A stretch of DNA of 64,000 bases, from positions 1,984,001-2,048,000 of the forward strand of contig NC_134428.1 in assembly GCF_030867145.1 (NCBI RefSeq), in the 5' to 3' direction. The translations under genes were made by a program, and so were the position numbers. Shown piece by piece: positions 45,053-57,229 of this stretch; the first letter of the stretch is position 1, and each line of letters begins with the position of its first letter. This DNA is from Opisthocomus hoazin (lineage: Eukaryota; Chordata; Aves; Opisthocomiformes; Opisthocomidae). The notes below the pieces were generated by a model. It did no database searches, was not told the origin of the DNA, and was given only the letters and a program-made list of their open reading frames with translations.

Positions 45053-45470
45053 TGTTTTGGTTTCGGCTGCCGCCGGCAACAAAAGTGCCACGCGGCCGCC
45101 CCTCCCCCCGCTGCGGTGCGGAGGAGAATGAAAAGAAAGAGGCAGAAACTGGTGGGTCGGGATGAGGGCAGTTTAACAGAACAGCAAACAGAGGGAAAAC
45201 AGGAACAACAATGATACAAATAAGGAGAAAACACAGCAACGAACTGCACGACCCAGGCAGCTGCTCTCCCGCACAGCACCGGCGCCGCGTCCCCCCAAGC
45301 CACGAGTGAGTTCCCGCCACGCCGCCCCCCCCCACCGGAACCCAGCGTGACGTCACATGGTATGGAATACCGGGCTCTGTTTGGCCAGGTGGGGTCAGGC
45401 CCCACCCCCCAGCTGTGCCCCTTCCTGGAGTCCGGTGAAAATTAACCCTGTCCTGGCCAAACCCAGGACA
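45053..45470 (-). mobile_element. Solo ERV LTR, 418 bp, with target-site duplication
   Basis: On the minus strand the LTR begins TGTCCTGGGTTTGGCC and ends CCGAAACCAAAACA, with TG...CA termini. It is flanked by the direct repeat CACAG at 45048-45052 and 45471-45475, a 5 bp target-site duplication. It contains GGTATTCCATACCATGTGACG. Clean ends and duplication indicate a relatively recent insertion followed by LTR-LTR recombination. It is very GC- and CpG-rich compared with its surroundings. Confidence 0.88.
45348..45355. promoter_or_regulatory. CRE palindrome TGACGTCA in the solo LTR
   Basis: A perfect CREB/ATF site sits in the U3-like part of the LTR beside the GGTATTCCATAC block. Other members of the family in this window carry a decayed version (TGACCTCA near 27590). 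Confidence 0.7.
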
Positions 45471-45475
45471 CACAG

Positions 45476-46907
45476 GGAGAAAGCTTTAGAGAGCCCTAAC
45501 CTCTCCAGAGACACACTACAATAGGAAAAGGCACCCAGTCTCCATAGGGTTTGCGTATCTTTCCCATTGGGGTGGCTAGAGTTTGCATGCAGCTCTGGAT
45601 CCTTGTCATCACTGCTCCCTCCCAAAATCTGTCCTTGAATTTCACATCTTTCATCTCGAGATCTGTGTGCTGTGATTGAGAGGAACTGGGGCAGAGCACG
45701 ATGGAACAGTCGTACTGTCTTGGAGGGTTCAATCCCTCTTCTTGAGTGTCCCTATCACTTTGACAGTGAAGGAGGCTTTTTCTCCACCTTGCAACAGTCT
45801 CAGCCCCACTTGAAGAGAAACTCTCAGTGAGTTTATGTCCACTCCAAAATGGGGCAGAGGGATTGGGAGGCAGGGCAGGGAGAGGCTAGTCTTGTGGAAG
45901 GATGGGTGATTTGACATTTTCCACACAGGATATTTCCATAAATAGGGGAATGGCTGAAGAAGTCTGGATTGAATTCTGCCTTGAATATAGATGATCTCTT
46001 CTGCCACTGTTTATGCAGGAGAGGATACAAGTTTAGCGGCTCAGCTGCACTGGAGTCAGCTGATGTGGCTGAGCCCAGGCATGACAAGACCACTGACCAG
46101 CCCCCACTATGAAATCCCTCCCATGACCGAGTCCAGGCCCTGCAGTCCTTCAGGGATGTCCCTGACTTGCTCTGGGTCTCCCACAGGCCACAGCTCCTCA
46201 CAGGTTCAGCCGCTGGCTGCTCTGTCTTTCCAGAGCACATCTCCATCTACTTGTGTCCACAGCAACTTCTCCACACCCTCTTTGGAAACATCTCTTCCAT
46301 AGACCCACAGAGCCAATGCAGTGGTCTTCATCCAATTTCCCTTTCAACCTTCCCTTGACTAGGATGCCTGCAGCATGCAATCTGCATATGGCTTGTAATG
46401 ATGAGATTAAGACACTCAGACCAGGTCTTGGTGATTTTGCTCATGAAGATTCCTTTTGATTTTAAAGGAAAAGACAATCAGCAACCAAGTTGTTGTTGGG
46501 GTTTAAAATGGGAAAACATAGGGAAAGGATATAAAAGGGTCTGGTTGAATTTTTGCCAGGTTTCTCTTGAGTACGCTGCCCTGGACTGACTTCTCCCTTC
46601 ATAGTGGACATGTGTGAATGGTAGTGAACTTCAAGCTGGTGAGCAGGACACAGGGTGTGTATAGCACCAACTGCAGCAGGGCTGCTAATATCAGCATCTG
46701 GGTGCTAGCAATGGGGATACCACGGGACTCTGGGTCCAGGTACTTGACTGAATGAATATCTGCAGAGGAGCTGGGTCTACCCTTGAGAGGTTTCCCAGCT
46801 GGATAAGGCTCTCTAGTTTCCCTCCTGCCTGCCAGGAGCACATCCACACTGTGAGAGCTGAGGAGCTCGTGGACAAAAAGTGCAGGGCAAGTTGGCAAAA
46901 GCTGGAT
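45476..46907. other. Unassigned spacer sequence
   Basis: No gene or known repeat recognised. Confidence 0.5.
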
Positions 46908-47968
46908 TGAGAACTGGCTGAATGGCAGAACTCAGAGGGTTGTCATCAGCGGCGCTGAGTCTAGTTGGAGGCCGGTAACAAGTGGTGTCCCTCAGGGGTC
47001 AGTACTGGGCCCAGTTTTATTTAACTTCTTTATCAACTACCTGGATGAAGAGTTAGAATGTACCCTCAACAAGTTTGCTGACGACACCAAACTGGGAGGT
47101 GTGGTAGATACACCAGCAGGCTGTGCTGCCGTTCAGCGAGACCTAGATAGGCTGGAAAGTTGGGCAGAGAGGAACCTAATGAGGTTCAACAAGGGCAAAT
47201 GCAGGGTCCTGCACCTGGGGAGGAACAACCTCATGCACCAGTACAGGCTTGGGGTGGAACCTGCTGGAGCGCAGTTCTGCGGAGACGGACGTGAGTGTCC
47301 TGGTGGACGACAGGTTAACCATGAGCCAGCAGTGTGCCCTGGCTGCCAAGAAGGCCAATGGCATCCTGGGATGCATTAAAAAGAGTGTGGCCAGCAAGTC
47401 GAGGGAGGATCTCCTTCCCCTCTACAGCGCCCTGGTGAGGCCTCATCTGGAGTACGGTGTGCAGTTCTGGGCTCCCCAATTCAAGAAAGATGAGGAACTA
47501 CTGGAGAGAGTCCAGCAGAGGACTACAAAGACGATGAGGGGACTGGAACATCTCTCCTGCAAGGAGAGGCTGAGGGAGCTGGGCTTGTTCAGCCTGAAGA
47601 AGAGAAGGCTGAAAGGGGACCTAATAAATGCTTATAAATATCTGGAAGGTGAGTGTCAGGAGGATGGGGACAAACTCTTTTCAGTGGTGCCCAGTGACAG
47701 GACTAGGGGCAATGGGCACCAACTAAAGCAGAGGAAGTTCCGTCTGAACATGAGGAAGAACTTCTTCCCTCTGAGGGTGACAGAGCACTGGAACAGGCTG
47801 CCCAGGGAGGCTGTGGAGTCTCCTTCTCTGGAGATATTCAAGACCCACCTGGACGTGGTCCTGTGCAGCCTGCTGTAGGTGACCCTGTTTGGGCAGGGGG
47901 GTTGGACTAGATGTCCCACAGAGGTCCCTTCCAACCCCTACCATTCTGTGATTCTGTGATTCTGTGGT
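46908..47968 (+). mobile_element. CR1 3' fragment with frame-broken ORF2
   Basis: 5'-truncated CR1 starting in RT ([20 protein letters not shown]-type text) and ending with three ATTCTGTG-type units at 47944-47967. ORF2 is open but split by one extra base near 47259-47262 (GTGGAACCTGC against GTGGACCTGC), which moves the frame between [15 protein letters not shown] and [18 protein letters not shown]. The second frame then runs to the normal end at 47878. Confidence 0.95.
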
Positions 47969-48639
47969 CTAATGCACTATTAAGAGTTGACCTTATCCAA
48001 GGGACCCGTGACTTAATCTCCATCCATTGCTGGGTTTCGCTTAGAGTTCTTCCTCTTAGGCACCTGGAATGGGGAGATCTTGCTGAAGAAGACTGAGGCA
48101 AAGAGGACACATACAATCTCAGACATATCTACCTCCGCTCTTGCTGAATTCAGCAGTGGCCACACACCATCTTTGTTTCTGCTTTAACTGTGCTAAAGGA
48201 GTACCAGCCCGTTGCTGTGGCCTTGAACTCCCTTGCAAGTGTCAACTCCAGCGGAGCGCTGGCTTTTCTAAACCCAAGCACATTTCTGAATTCCTCCTCT
48301 GTTTCCACCCTTGCATCCAACTCTTGTATCCTTCTTTTTTTACATAGAGCTCCCACATGAGTTTCCCGTTTCCCCAAGTTTCTCTCCCAATAGCTCTGCT
48401 TGTTTTCCTGACTATTGACATGCACAGCCTCCTGCTTGAAAGACACCATCTTCAAAGGCCAGATGTCTTGAGCTGTGCTGCCTTTGTGTACTGCTCGCGT
48501 GGGCTCCCTCATTAAAAGTTGCAGGACTAGGCCAAAGTCTGCTTATCTTCATATCGGGCAGTGATATTCTGAGCATAGTGATGCTCACATTGCTATGACA
48601 CAGGGCAGAAATGCTTCTGTCCTTCTGACATTGTTTAAT
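47969..48639. other. Unassigned spacer sequence
   Basis: No recognised gene; the 48150-48512 minus frame is polar and unassigned. Confidence 0.45.
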
Positions 48640-49160
48640 TTTAGGCTTGACTACTTTGTATAATCAATGCATGCCTTACTAACAATTGTGTCCTTGAAGA
48701 GGAGCTAACAGACTGATAAAAGGGGAACATCCAGCCCAGAAGGCACTGAAAGCTGGACGATTGCCAAAGAAGCATGAAGTTAACAAAGACTGAGGAAAAC
48801 TAGGAAAAAGGTAAAGGCGGCAGGGAGAGATTGCAACCACCGACTCAATTCAGAACCAAAAAGTCTGCACCTCCCCAGCTTGCGAGTATGCATAGTTAAG
48901 CAAGGAAGGAGTAAACTTCTATGACAAGCGTGTAACGTGGTGAACCAGTCAGAATGCAATGAGTAATTGCTTTGTTTTGGTAAGAGTATATAGAACTTGT
49001 GACTCTGCTAAACATTGTGCTAGCTTTGTGGAATTATCACCTAGCACCAACATCTACACAAATCTGCAAGAAAGACAACACCTCTGCTCTGTGTGTGTAT
49101 TGGCGTACTGTGCACTGGGTAAATGACCACACTTTTGGGAGAACAATTTGAGGTCTAACA
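48640..49160 (+). mobile_element. ERV LTR-like element, probably solo
   Basis: A TATA-like GAGTATATAGAACTTGTGA lies at about 48984-49002, followed by an R/U5-like tract ending TTTGAGGTCTAACA at 49160. The body contains GGCGGCAGGGAGAGATTGCA, shared with the 17640-18010 fragment. The 5' boundary and any target-site duplication were not found. Confidence 0.55.
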
Positions 49161-49164
49161 TCTA

Positions 49165-49500
49165 CTCTCTTTTATTGTCATTCCCCTTGGGAGGTGAGAC
49201 TCCATTATTTCATGGTCATGGCAGTCAAGGCTGACACAGGTTTTAACCTCCATGATTAACTCTCCCTTCTTTGTGAGTTGTAGATGCATATCAACATCAC
49301 CATTGTTGATCAATCTCACAGCTGAGCTGTAAAGACCAGTGTCCCAAGCTGGGTCTTGACCAAGACCCTCCAGAGACCTCCAGGACAATTTTCATGCTGT
49401 TGCGGTCCCCTTCCAGGAAATGCCAAGGTGATTAAAGTCAGCAAAGGGACATTAATTCATTCTTTATCTCCCACCACAATGTCACCTTTACCAGTTTCTC
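49165..49500 (-). mobile_element. Old CR1 endonuclease fragment, antisense
   Basis: On the minus strand the relic reads ..KKGELIMEVKTCVSLDCHDHEIMES, corresponding to the CR1 endonuclease segment around the SDH motif (9910-9970 in the long copy). The mirror of AxGDFNHxx lies near 49420-49450 (AATGCCAAGGTGATTAAAGT). Confidence 0.65.
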
Positions 49501-50107
49501 CTCTGAACCTGATCCATAAGGGCTTACCCAAATAGTTCATCCCATAGAGAAGCTCCACACATCTAAGCAGCTCCTTCACACTGAGGACACCTCCCTCCTG
49601 ATCTTTCTGGCCTGTCTCTCCTTCTCATCTGTATCCACCCATCACAGCACCCCAATCATGTCAGCTGTCTCAGCATGCCTCAGTCGTTCTTCACTCCAGG
49701 TGGGATGAAGAGATAGCTTGGGGCCTCCAGCTCCTCCTCCCTGTGCCCCAGGCTGAGGCCACTGGTGCATGTCTGGGCTGCAGCACCTCAGCTGTGGCCT
49801 ATCGGGGCGGAGAGCAGACTTACAGAAAGAAACCTGTTACCAAGCGCCCAAGGCCTTGTGTGTGCAAAGGCTTTGCTTCAGAGCTGAGACATGCTGGAGG
49901 GGACGACAGGTGGCAATGTAAAGGAGAAATGAGGTGCCCACAAAGAGAGCAAACCCTGCTTTGGGCAAGGCCAGGAGAGGGGTATGCTGTCTGCTATGTC
50001 TCTGCAGCCCTGGGGGCCTGTGGTGGAGGTGAAGCTGATGTCAGGAAGGAAGAGATGATGTTGAAAATGTCCTTGGGTGTGGACATCCTGTGATCCAGGC
50101 ACACCAT
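49501..50107. other. Unassigned spacer sequence
   Basis: The 116-codon plus frame 49743-50093 has no recognised family. Confidence 0.45.
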
Positions 50108-50110
50108 GAA

Positions 50111-51600
50111 AATCATAGAATCATAGGTTGTAATAGACCTCTAAGATCATCAGGTCCAACCATCAACCCAACACCACCATGCCTACTAAACCATGTCCCA
50201 AAGTGCAATATTCACATATTTTTTGAACATGTCCAGGGATGGTGACTCAATCACCTCTCTGTGCAGCCTATTCCAACGCCTGACCACTCTTTCAGGAAAG
50301 AAACTTTTCCTAATATCTAACCTAAACCTCCCCTGATGCAACTTGAGACCATTGCCTCTCATCCTGTAACTAGGTACCTGGGAGAAGAGACCAACACCCA
50401 CCTCACTACAACCGCCTTTCAGGTAGTTGTAGAGAGCAAGAAGGTCGCCCCTCAGCCTCCTCTTCTCCAGACTAAACAGGCCCAGCTCCCTCAGTCGCTC
50501 CTCGTAAGACTTCTTCTCTAGACCCCTCACCAGCCTTGTTGCTCTTCTCTGGACACGCTCCAGCACCTCAATGTCCTTCTTGTAGTGAGGGGCCCAAAAC
50601 TGAACACAGCACTCGAGGTGCAGCCTCACCAGTGCCGAGCAGAGGGCCACGATCACCTCCCTACTCCTGCTGGCCACACTATTCCTGACACAAGCCAGGA
50701 TGCCATTGGCCTTCTTGGCCACCTGGGCACACTGCTGGCTCGTGGTCAGCCAACTGCCGACCAACACCCCAAGGTCCTTTTCCACTGGGCAGCTCTCCAG
50801 CCACTCCTCCCCAAGCCTGTAGCGTTGCATGGGGTTGTTGTGACCCAAGTGCAGGACGCGGCACTTGGTCTTGTTGAACCTCATACAGTTGGCCTCAACC
50901 CATGATCCAGCCTGTCCACATGCCTCTGCAGAGCTTTCCTACCCTTGAGCAGATCGACACTCCCACCCAGCTTGGTGTCATCTGCAATCTTACTGAGGGA
51001 GAGCTCTGTCTTCTCATCCAGATCATTGATAATGATGTTAAACAAGGCTGGACCCAAAACTGAGCCCTGGGGGACACCACTTGTGACTGACCACCACCTG
51101 GATTTGGCACTATTCACCAACACTCTCTGCACTCAGCCATTCATCCAGTTCTTTATCCAGCAGAGAGTACACCCATCCAAACCATGGGCAGCTAGTTTCT
51201 CCAGGAGGATGCTGTGGGGAACAGTGTCAAAGACCTTACGAAAGTCCAGGCAAATAATATCCACAGCCTTTCCCTTGTCCACTAGGCGGGTCACCTGGTC
51301 ATAGAAGGAGATCAAGTTGGTGAAGCAGAACCTGCCTTTCAGGTATCCATGCTGGCTGGGGCTGATCCCATGGTTGTCCCTCACATGTCCTGTGAGCGCA
51401 CTCACAATGAATCACTCCATAATTTTGCCCAGCACTGAGGTCAGGCTGACAAGCCTGTAGCTCCCAGGATCATTCCTTCCAGCCCTTCTTGTAGATGAGT
51501 GTTACAATGGCGATCCTCCAGTCCTCTGGGACTTCCCCTGTCAGCTAGGACATCACTACCAGCCTGATCCATGACTGTACCATCAAAGGGATGGTTAAAT
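50111..51600 (-). mobile_element. Older-type CR1, antisense, ~1.5 kb
   Basis: Tail and 3' end at 50111-50230 (ATCATAGAATCATAGGTTGT). On the minus strand ORF2 is readable from about 51405: [43 protein letters not shown], then IADDTKLGG, and a 232-codon frame 50186-50884 to the end. Stops and shifts separate the parts. It is the same subfamily as 35760-36158. Confidence 0.92.
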
Positions 51601-52039
51601 GATGGGTGAGAGAAGATCCAGCAGAGTTTGAGAGGGAATGCCCTCAAGTGGAGACCCTGCTGTGATGTGCTTGGTGTTCATGCACTGCCATGCATCCACT
51701 GGGTAGAGAAGGGACAGACCTTGCATCACTGCAGTGGTGGGACTCAGTGACTGCACAAAGGCACGAAATCTGTGTGAGATGCCCTGGGTGGTGCCTGTCA
51801 CACAATGACTCTGAAAGAGGATGGGGTTCCTGCATGGGACTTGTACTGTCCATGTCAGATGCATGCAGTTGTCCTGGAGAGCCCTGGCACATTCCACAGT
51901 CATAGGTGTCTGTAAATGTGAAATAAATGAAGATTCAGCTGCCCTGAATGAGGTTAGGCAATGAAGGGATGCGCAGGAGACAAACCCCATCATACTGTTA
52001 AGGCCACGTGGACAAAACAGCTGACGGAGAACAGAAAGG
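51601..52039. other. Unassigned spacer sequence
   Basis: Right edge of the spacer of the inverted duplication; nothing recognised. Confidence 0.45.
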
Positions 52040-55000
52040 GAGAGACTTTGTTCTCCCTGTGCCACAGGACTCCATTTGGTCAGGATGATTACATCCATCA
52101 GCAGCCCTGGACATAAGGAACATTTAAAGGTTGATTTGTCTTCAAGGTGGGCACTTTCTGTCATTGAAGTTGGCCAAAAGGTTTTCCCACCAGCCTCCAG
52201 GAAGGTGCCCTCAGACGCTGCCCTGTCTCTTTAAACTGCTCCATCAGAGCTTGTAGTTACCAGCAAGCATCTTGGTCATCTCTGGAACTAAACCTGTCAC
52301 CAAGTGTCTGCGTCTGAACATCTTCCTCCTGCTCTCCACCTCCATTAATTACCAAGGGAGCTGAGAAAAGGATCTGCCATGCAGGAGGCTGTTTTGTGCC
52401 AATCTCAATTGAGGCAAGAGGAGTCCCACCTCCTGTGGGTTTTGTGGTGAGCATGAGAGAGACCTGAGTCCTCAGGACTTCAAACTCAGGATGAGATGCC
52501 TCGAATGACTAGGCTCAATCCCTTCCCTCAGCAGGGGCAAATGAGATTCCTTCCTGTCACTTTCTGGTTGTCCTGTCTTGTGATGGGGCAAGGAAAGGTG
52601 ATTTTTGTTTCTAACTCTTTCTCTGAGAGGAGAAATGACGCTGTTGAAACTGAGTGTCTCTCCCCAGCTGAGGGAGGCAACAGGACTGATTGCTTCAGCC
52701 TGTTTCACAGCAAGTTGTCCTGGAGACCAAAAGACACTTCGAGGGAGCCAAGAGTGGGTAAGGATATTGCTGCCTTGTGCTGGTCCTGTGCTGCTGATCT
52801 GGGCTGGGCTCCTGGGATGGAGGGAACTCCTGGCAAGTGGGCAGCACTTGCAGAGAAACAACTGTGCCCAGGAGCAGCTCCTCTGCAAAGCACAGTAGGG
52901 CTGAGGGCACCGCCTGCAGGCAGCGAGGGGAGAGGTGCGAGGTGGACATAGGTTAAAGGCAGTGTCGGGTGGGAAGATGCTGAGAGCTCACTGAGGGAGA
53001 AATTTTCACAACCCATGAAATGGTAAGTCCCTGGAAGCAGGGCAGTGAATCTGCTGCTGCTGGAGGGATCTCCAAAAGCTGGCACATCCTACAGCCTACA
53101 GGATCTTTGTGGAGGATTGTCACAGCTTCTCAAGCCTAGAGGAGGAAGACACCTTCCAGAGAAGTTTTTCCCTGCCCTGCCATCAGAGGAGCAGGGCATG
53201 CTGACTGCCTTCTCCGGAGATTACTGGTAGGATGTTAAGCCGGGTGTGTAGCCAAGTGTGCCCAGGACGGTCCTCCAGAGCAGGGTCCCTTTACTGCAGG
53301 AGTCTGTATGCTGGGGTCAGTGCTCAGCCTGCCCGGAGAGCTCCTGATGGTGCTGTGGGGAGAATCTGTGGGTGGAAGAAGGGACCCCCAGTAGGGCAGT
53401 GTTTTTCTCCTACCAGGAGACTGCTGCATGGGTCAGCTGCTCACAGCTCCAGTTCACCCCCAGAATATTTCCTAAGGCTGACTCAAGAAGAAGGTCATGC
53501 GCAGGATTACTGTAAAGATAACAAAAACTTCCTCAATTTGTGTTATCAGTTTCCCTTTTGGAAGAGGGAGTGCGGTGTAAAAGGGATAAATGGAACAGGA
53601 GCTTTCAGCCTTGAAGCAGTCACTGAGATTCCTGAGCCAGTGATCAGTAACTCTGATAGGAGCCTCCTAAAGCACACTCAGTCATTCCTCTGCCTATGGA
53701 CAGCACCAGCATCACCTTTCCTGGACCTACCAGGCTTAGCCTGACCTTTCATTTTCCACCTGCAAACAGGAACATGAACCCAGGCAGTGCCCTGCAAACA
53801 GGCAGGGTTCTGTAGGGCCAGGGTGAGTGCACAGGGGTTGGGATGGGGTCTGTGAGTTCTGTAATGGAAAAGACATGGGAGAGTGAAACATCTTCCAGGA
53901 GGAAAATTTCCAGGCAGCAGATATATCATCAGGGAAGAAGCAGAACGGAAAACCAGATGTGATGGGAGGGAGAAATCATAAAACTCTGCATCATCCCCTC
54001 CGGTGCAGAGCCCTTCGTCTGAGTAAGCCCCCTTGCCTTCTCTCCCACCCAGCACAGCCTCTGCCCTCAGGGCTGAGGTCTCCAAACCATGAACCACCTC
54101 CTCTGCAGCAGAGCTCCAGCAGAGCCAGGGGGCAGCTCTCCAGCCACATCTCCATTTCTCTGCTGCAGATGACAGGGGCTCAGAGCTCAACTGCCCGGCA
54201 ATGTTGGTGTCTGGGAGGCGACGTGCCCAGCTGGGTATGGGTAACGCTGTGCTGAGGGCCCAGCTACCTCTGCCCTGGCTTCTCTCAGACACCCTATTGC
54301 TGGATATTTGCTTGTTTCTTCTCTTGTCTGTGTTATTCCTATTGTTGTTTCATTGTTGTCATCAGCTTCGTTAGGGAGCTGGAGTTTCAGCTGCAGAGTC
54401 ACAGACTGATCTTGTGGGTCCTTTCCTGCAGGCGTGTCCGTGGGAACAAGTGCCCCAACTTTCATCTCCCCTGTGGGGCTGTGGTCAATGCAGTCTGTGG
54501 GGCTGGAGGATCAGCTGCTTTTCCCTTCATCAGATGCTATTGTTAGGACACTTGGCTGTCTCCTTGAGGTGTACTTCCAAGCTCTGAGCTGCCCTCTACA
54601 AAGTGAACTTCTCTCCTCACAACCTTTTATTACCTAAAAGCCCCACGGAGAAGCACAGAGATGCTACAATGGAGGAAATGCTGTTGGGTTGGTGAAAGGA
54701 GCCATGAGTGTCCTTGGCTAGAAGTGAGGTGCTGAGACCTTTAGAAAGAGTGAGACATTTAGCAGTCTGCACTGAATCCCTCTGTTTTCAGTAACGTCTG
54801 GTTATTTTTCAGGGTAATGCAGCAGTGTGATCACCTTCCATCTCACAAAGAACAAGCCCAGGGCAGGTCAGAAGAAGTCAGAGGGACAGACCAGCTGCCC
54901 TCACTCTGCATTAAGCCAGAAGCAATTTCATATGCCTCACCAGTGTCCCTCTCTTCTCCCTGAGTGCAGCAGAAATGCTGAAGGTGTCTGAACTCCAAGA

Positions 55001-56375
55001 AAACTCCCCAGGTAAGCTGGGGGAGCTTTATGAACCCCAAACTTCTCCAACTTTTCTCTGTTATTGCCGTTCCTAGCACTGAGAGTGCAGAGGCTGACAA
55101 GGTGATTTTCTGTGAGGAGCGGTTTCATCTGACCAAGTCAGACACCAGAATAGACCCCTGACACCACTACTCCCATGAGCTCCTTGCTGCATAGCAGGGC
55201 AGACTCCTCAAAAGGCGGAGGACAGAGGTCCTGCTCCTTACAGTACCTTCAGCCAGCACCAACCAGACCTCGAACAAGGAAGCTGAAGGAAGTTCTCATT
55301 GAAAATGAATGGAAAATGCTCAGAAGTTCAGCAGTATTAAAGTTCTAGGAGTAAGGCTTTGCATTTCCAATGACAATTCTCCTCTAACACTTTATTGATT
55401 CTTCCTCTAATGACAGGATCCCATGCCCAAAGGAAACACCTGTCCAACAGCAGCTCCATCACCCAGTTCCTCCTCCTGGCATTCGCAGACACACTGGAGC
55501 TGCAGCTCTTGCACTTCTGGCTCTTCCTGGGCATCTACCTGGCTGCCCTCCTTGGAAAGACCCTCATCATCACCTCTGTAGCCTGTGACAACCACCTCCA
55601 AACTCCCATGTACTTTTTCCTCCTCAACCTCTCCCTCCTTGACCTGGCATCCATCTCTACGACTGTCCCCAAAGCCATGGCCAATTTGCTCTGGGACACC
55701 AGGACCATCTCCTATGCAGGGTGTGCTGCCCAGCTCTTTTTGGTTTCCTTCTTAGTAGTAGCAGAGCATTGTCTTCTGACCATCATGGCCTATGACCGAT
55801 ACATTGCCATCTGCAAACCCCTGCACTACAGGACCCTCCTGGGCAGCAGAGCTTGTGTCCACATGGCAGTAGCTGCCTGGAGCAGTGGCTTTCTCAATTC
55901 TCTGCTGCACACTGCCAATACATTTTCAATTCCTCTCTGCCACGGCAATGCTGTGGATCAGTTCTTCTGTGAAATCCCCCAGATCCTCAAGCTCTCCTGC
56001 TCACACTCCTACCTCAGAGAAGTTTGGCTTCTTGGGTTTAGTGTTTCTTTATCTTTTGGGTGTTTTGTTTTCATTGTGCTGTCCTATGTGCAGATCTTCA
56101 GGGCCGTGCTGAGGATCCCCTCTGCACAGGGACGGTACAAAGCCTTTTCCACGTGCCTCCCTCACCTGGCTGTGGTCTCCCTGTTTTTCAGCACTGCAGT
56201 GTTTGCCTACCTGAAGCCTCCCTCCATCTCTTCCCCATTGCTTGATCTGGTGATTACAGTGCTGTACTCAGTGGTTCCTCCAGCAATGAACCCCTTCGTT
56301 TACAGCATGAGGAACCAGGAGCTCAAAGACGCCCTGAAGAAGGAAATTCAATCTGTAGTATTTCAACAGCAATAA
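52040..56375 (+). repeat. Inverted duplication, arm 2
   Basis: The reverse-oriented counterpart of 37914-41760: receptor gene plus its 5' flank. It carries roughly 470 bp (about 52130-52600) without counterpart in arm 1. Similarity stops at the receptor stop codons: the 3' flanks of the two genes look unrelated. Confidence 0.9.
55410..56375 (+). CDS. Olfactory receptor, OR14-like, canonical start lost
   Basis: A complete seven-helix receptor frame with TM1 (IYLAALLGK), HLQTPMYFFL, MAYDRYIAICKPLHY, SYVQIF, KAFSTCLPHL and NPFVYSMRNQELKDA. Compared with its relatives, the usual initiator is CTG at 55440 (HLSNSSSITQ against MTNDSSITQ or MSNSSSITQ). The only earlier in-frame ATG is 55410, giving an 11-codon shift upstream and 321 residues. 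That ATG lies within TCTAATGACAG|GATCC, the place where the other genes have a probable intron acceptor, so it may be spliced out. GN in TM1 is replaced by GK, an unusual change at a highly conserved Asn. Function is therefore doubtful although the body of the frame is intact. Confidence 0.88.
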   Translation: MTGSHAQRKHLSNSSSITQFLLLAFADTLELQLLHFWLFLGIYLAALLGKTLIITSVACDNHLQTPMYFFLLNLSLLDLASISTTVPKAMANLLWDTRTISYAGCAAQLFLVSFLVVAEHCLLTIMAYDRYIAICKPLHYRTLLGSRACVHMAVAAWSSGFLNSLLHTANTFSIPLCHGNAVDQFFCEIPQILKLSCSHSYLREVWLLGFSVSLSFGCFVFIVLSYVQIFRAVLRIPSAQGRYKAFSTCLPHLAVVSLFFSTAVFAYLKPPSISSPLLDLVITVLYSVVPPAMNPFVYSMRNQELKDALKKEIQSVVFQQQ

Positions 56376-57229
56376 GGTGCCACATCTCTTCACAAGTGGT
56401 TTCCAACATATCTAGGGAACCTCCTGTGCTTTGGACATTTTACCTGTGACAATTCTGCTTCTCAAGAACCATGAACCCAGCTTGTCTGACAGAGTTACCT
56501 TTGCATATGTGTCTGGCACAGTGTAAAAGGTGCCCTCCCATGCCATGTCTCTGTAATAAACCAGGATTTTCTAAATGCCAGTGTCTCCAGGCTTTGCTCT
56601 CTTCCCAAAACTGAGGTCATGAAAAAGCTGAAAATATTCTCCCCATGAGGCTGTGCTGCTGTGCTGGGGTTCTCCATGCACTGAGTTGAGGAGTATATGG
56701 GGTGATGTGTTAGGGAATAGGACTAGAGTGAGCTTTCACTGGTGTCCTCCCTGTTCAGCCCTATCCAGCACCAGCCACTCACCAAAGGTTTATGTGTGAG
56801 CTTTTCTGCACGGCCTCTTTGCTCCTCCCGCTGGGTTCAGTGCCTGCACAGGGGGAACAACCAGCCCTTCTCGACCTCTCTCCTTGTACAGACCCTGGCA
56901 GACTTCAGAGCAGGGATGTCTGCTAAACCCCACCTGGGATGCAGATAGGGCTGGATAGGTTCCACAGCCTGTGAGAGGCTGTTTCAAGTAGGAGGAACAG
57001 AAGGGGAACAGGGTACAAAGAGATGTACTGCAGATCATGAGAGGCAAGCTGCTCCTCACACCGAATACACCCTTCCCCATGCTGCACCTGAACACTGCAG
57101 CCATTGGACCATGTGTGGGACAGCAGGGCTGGGCTGGGACAGGCCAGGGAACTGACAGGGGCCACTAAGCACCACTTGCCACGGGGTGACCACCTGGAAT
57201 TTGTGGCTGCAAGGAGTCAAGAGCAAAGG
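56376..57229. other. 3' flank of the receptor
   Basis: No gene or repeat recognised. AATAAA near 56555 could serve as poly(A) signal of the receptor transcript. Confidence 0.45.

Noticed and set aside
49743-50093. 116-codon frame with several cysteines
   Set aside because: No motif spacing that fits a known family, no splice signals, and it lies in repeat-rich spacer.
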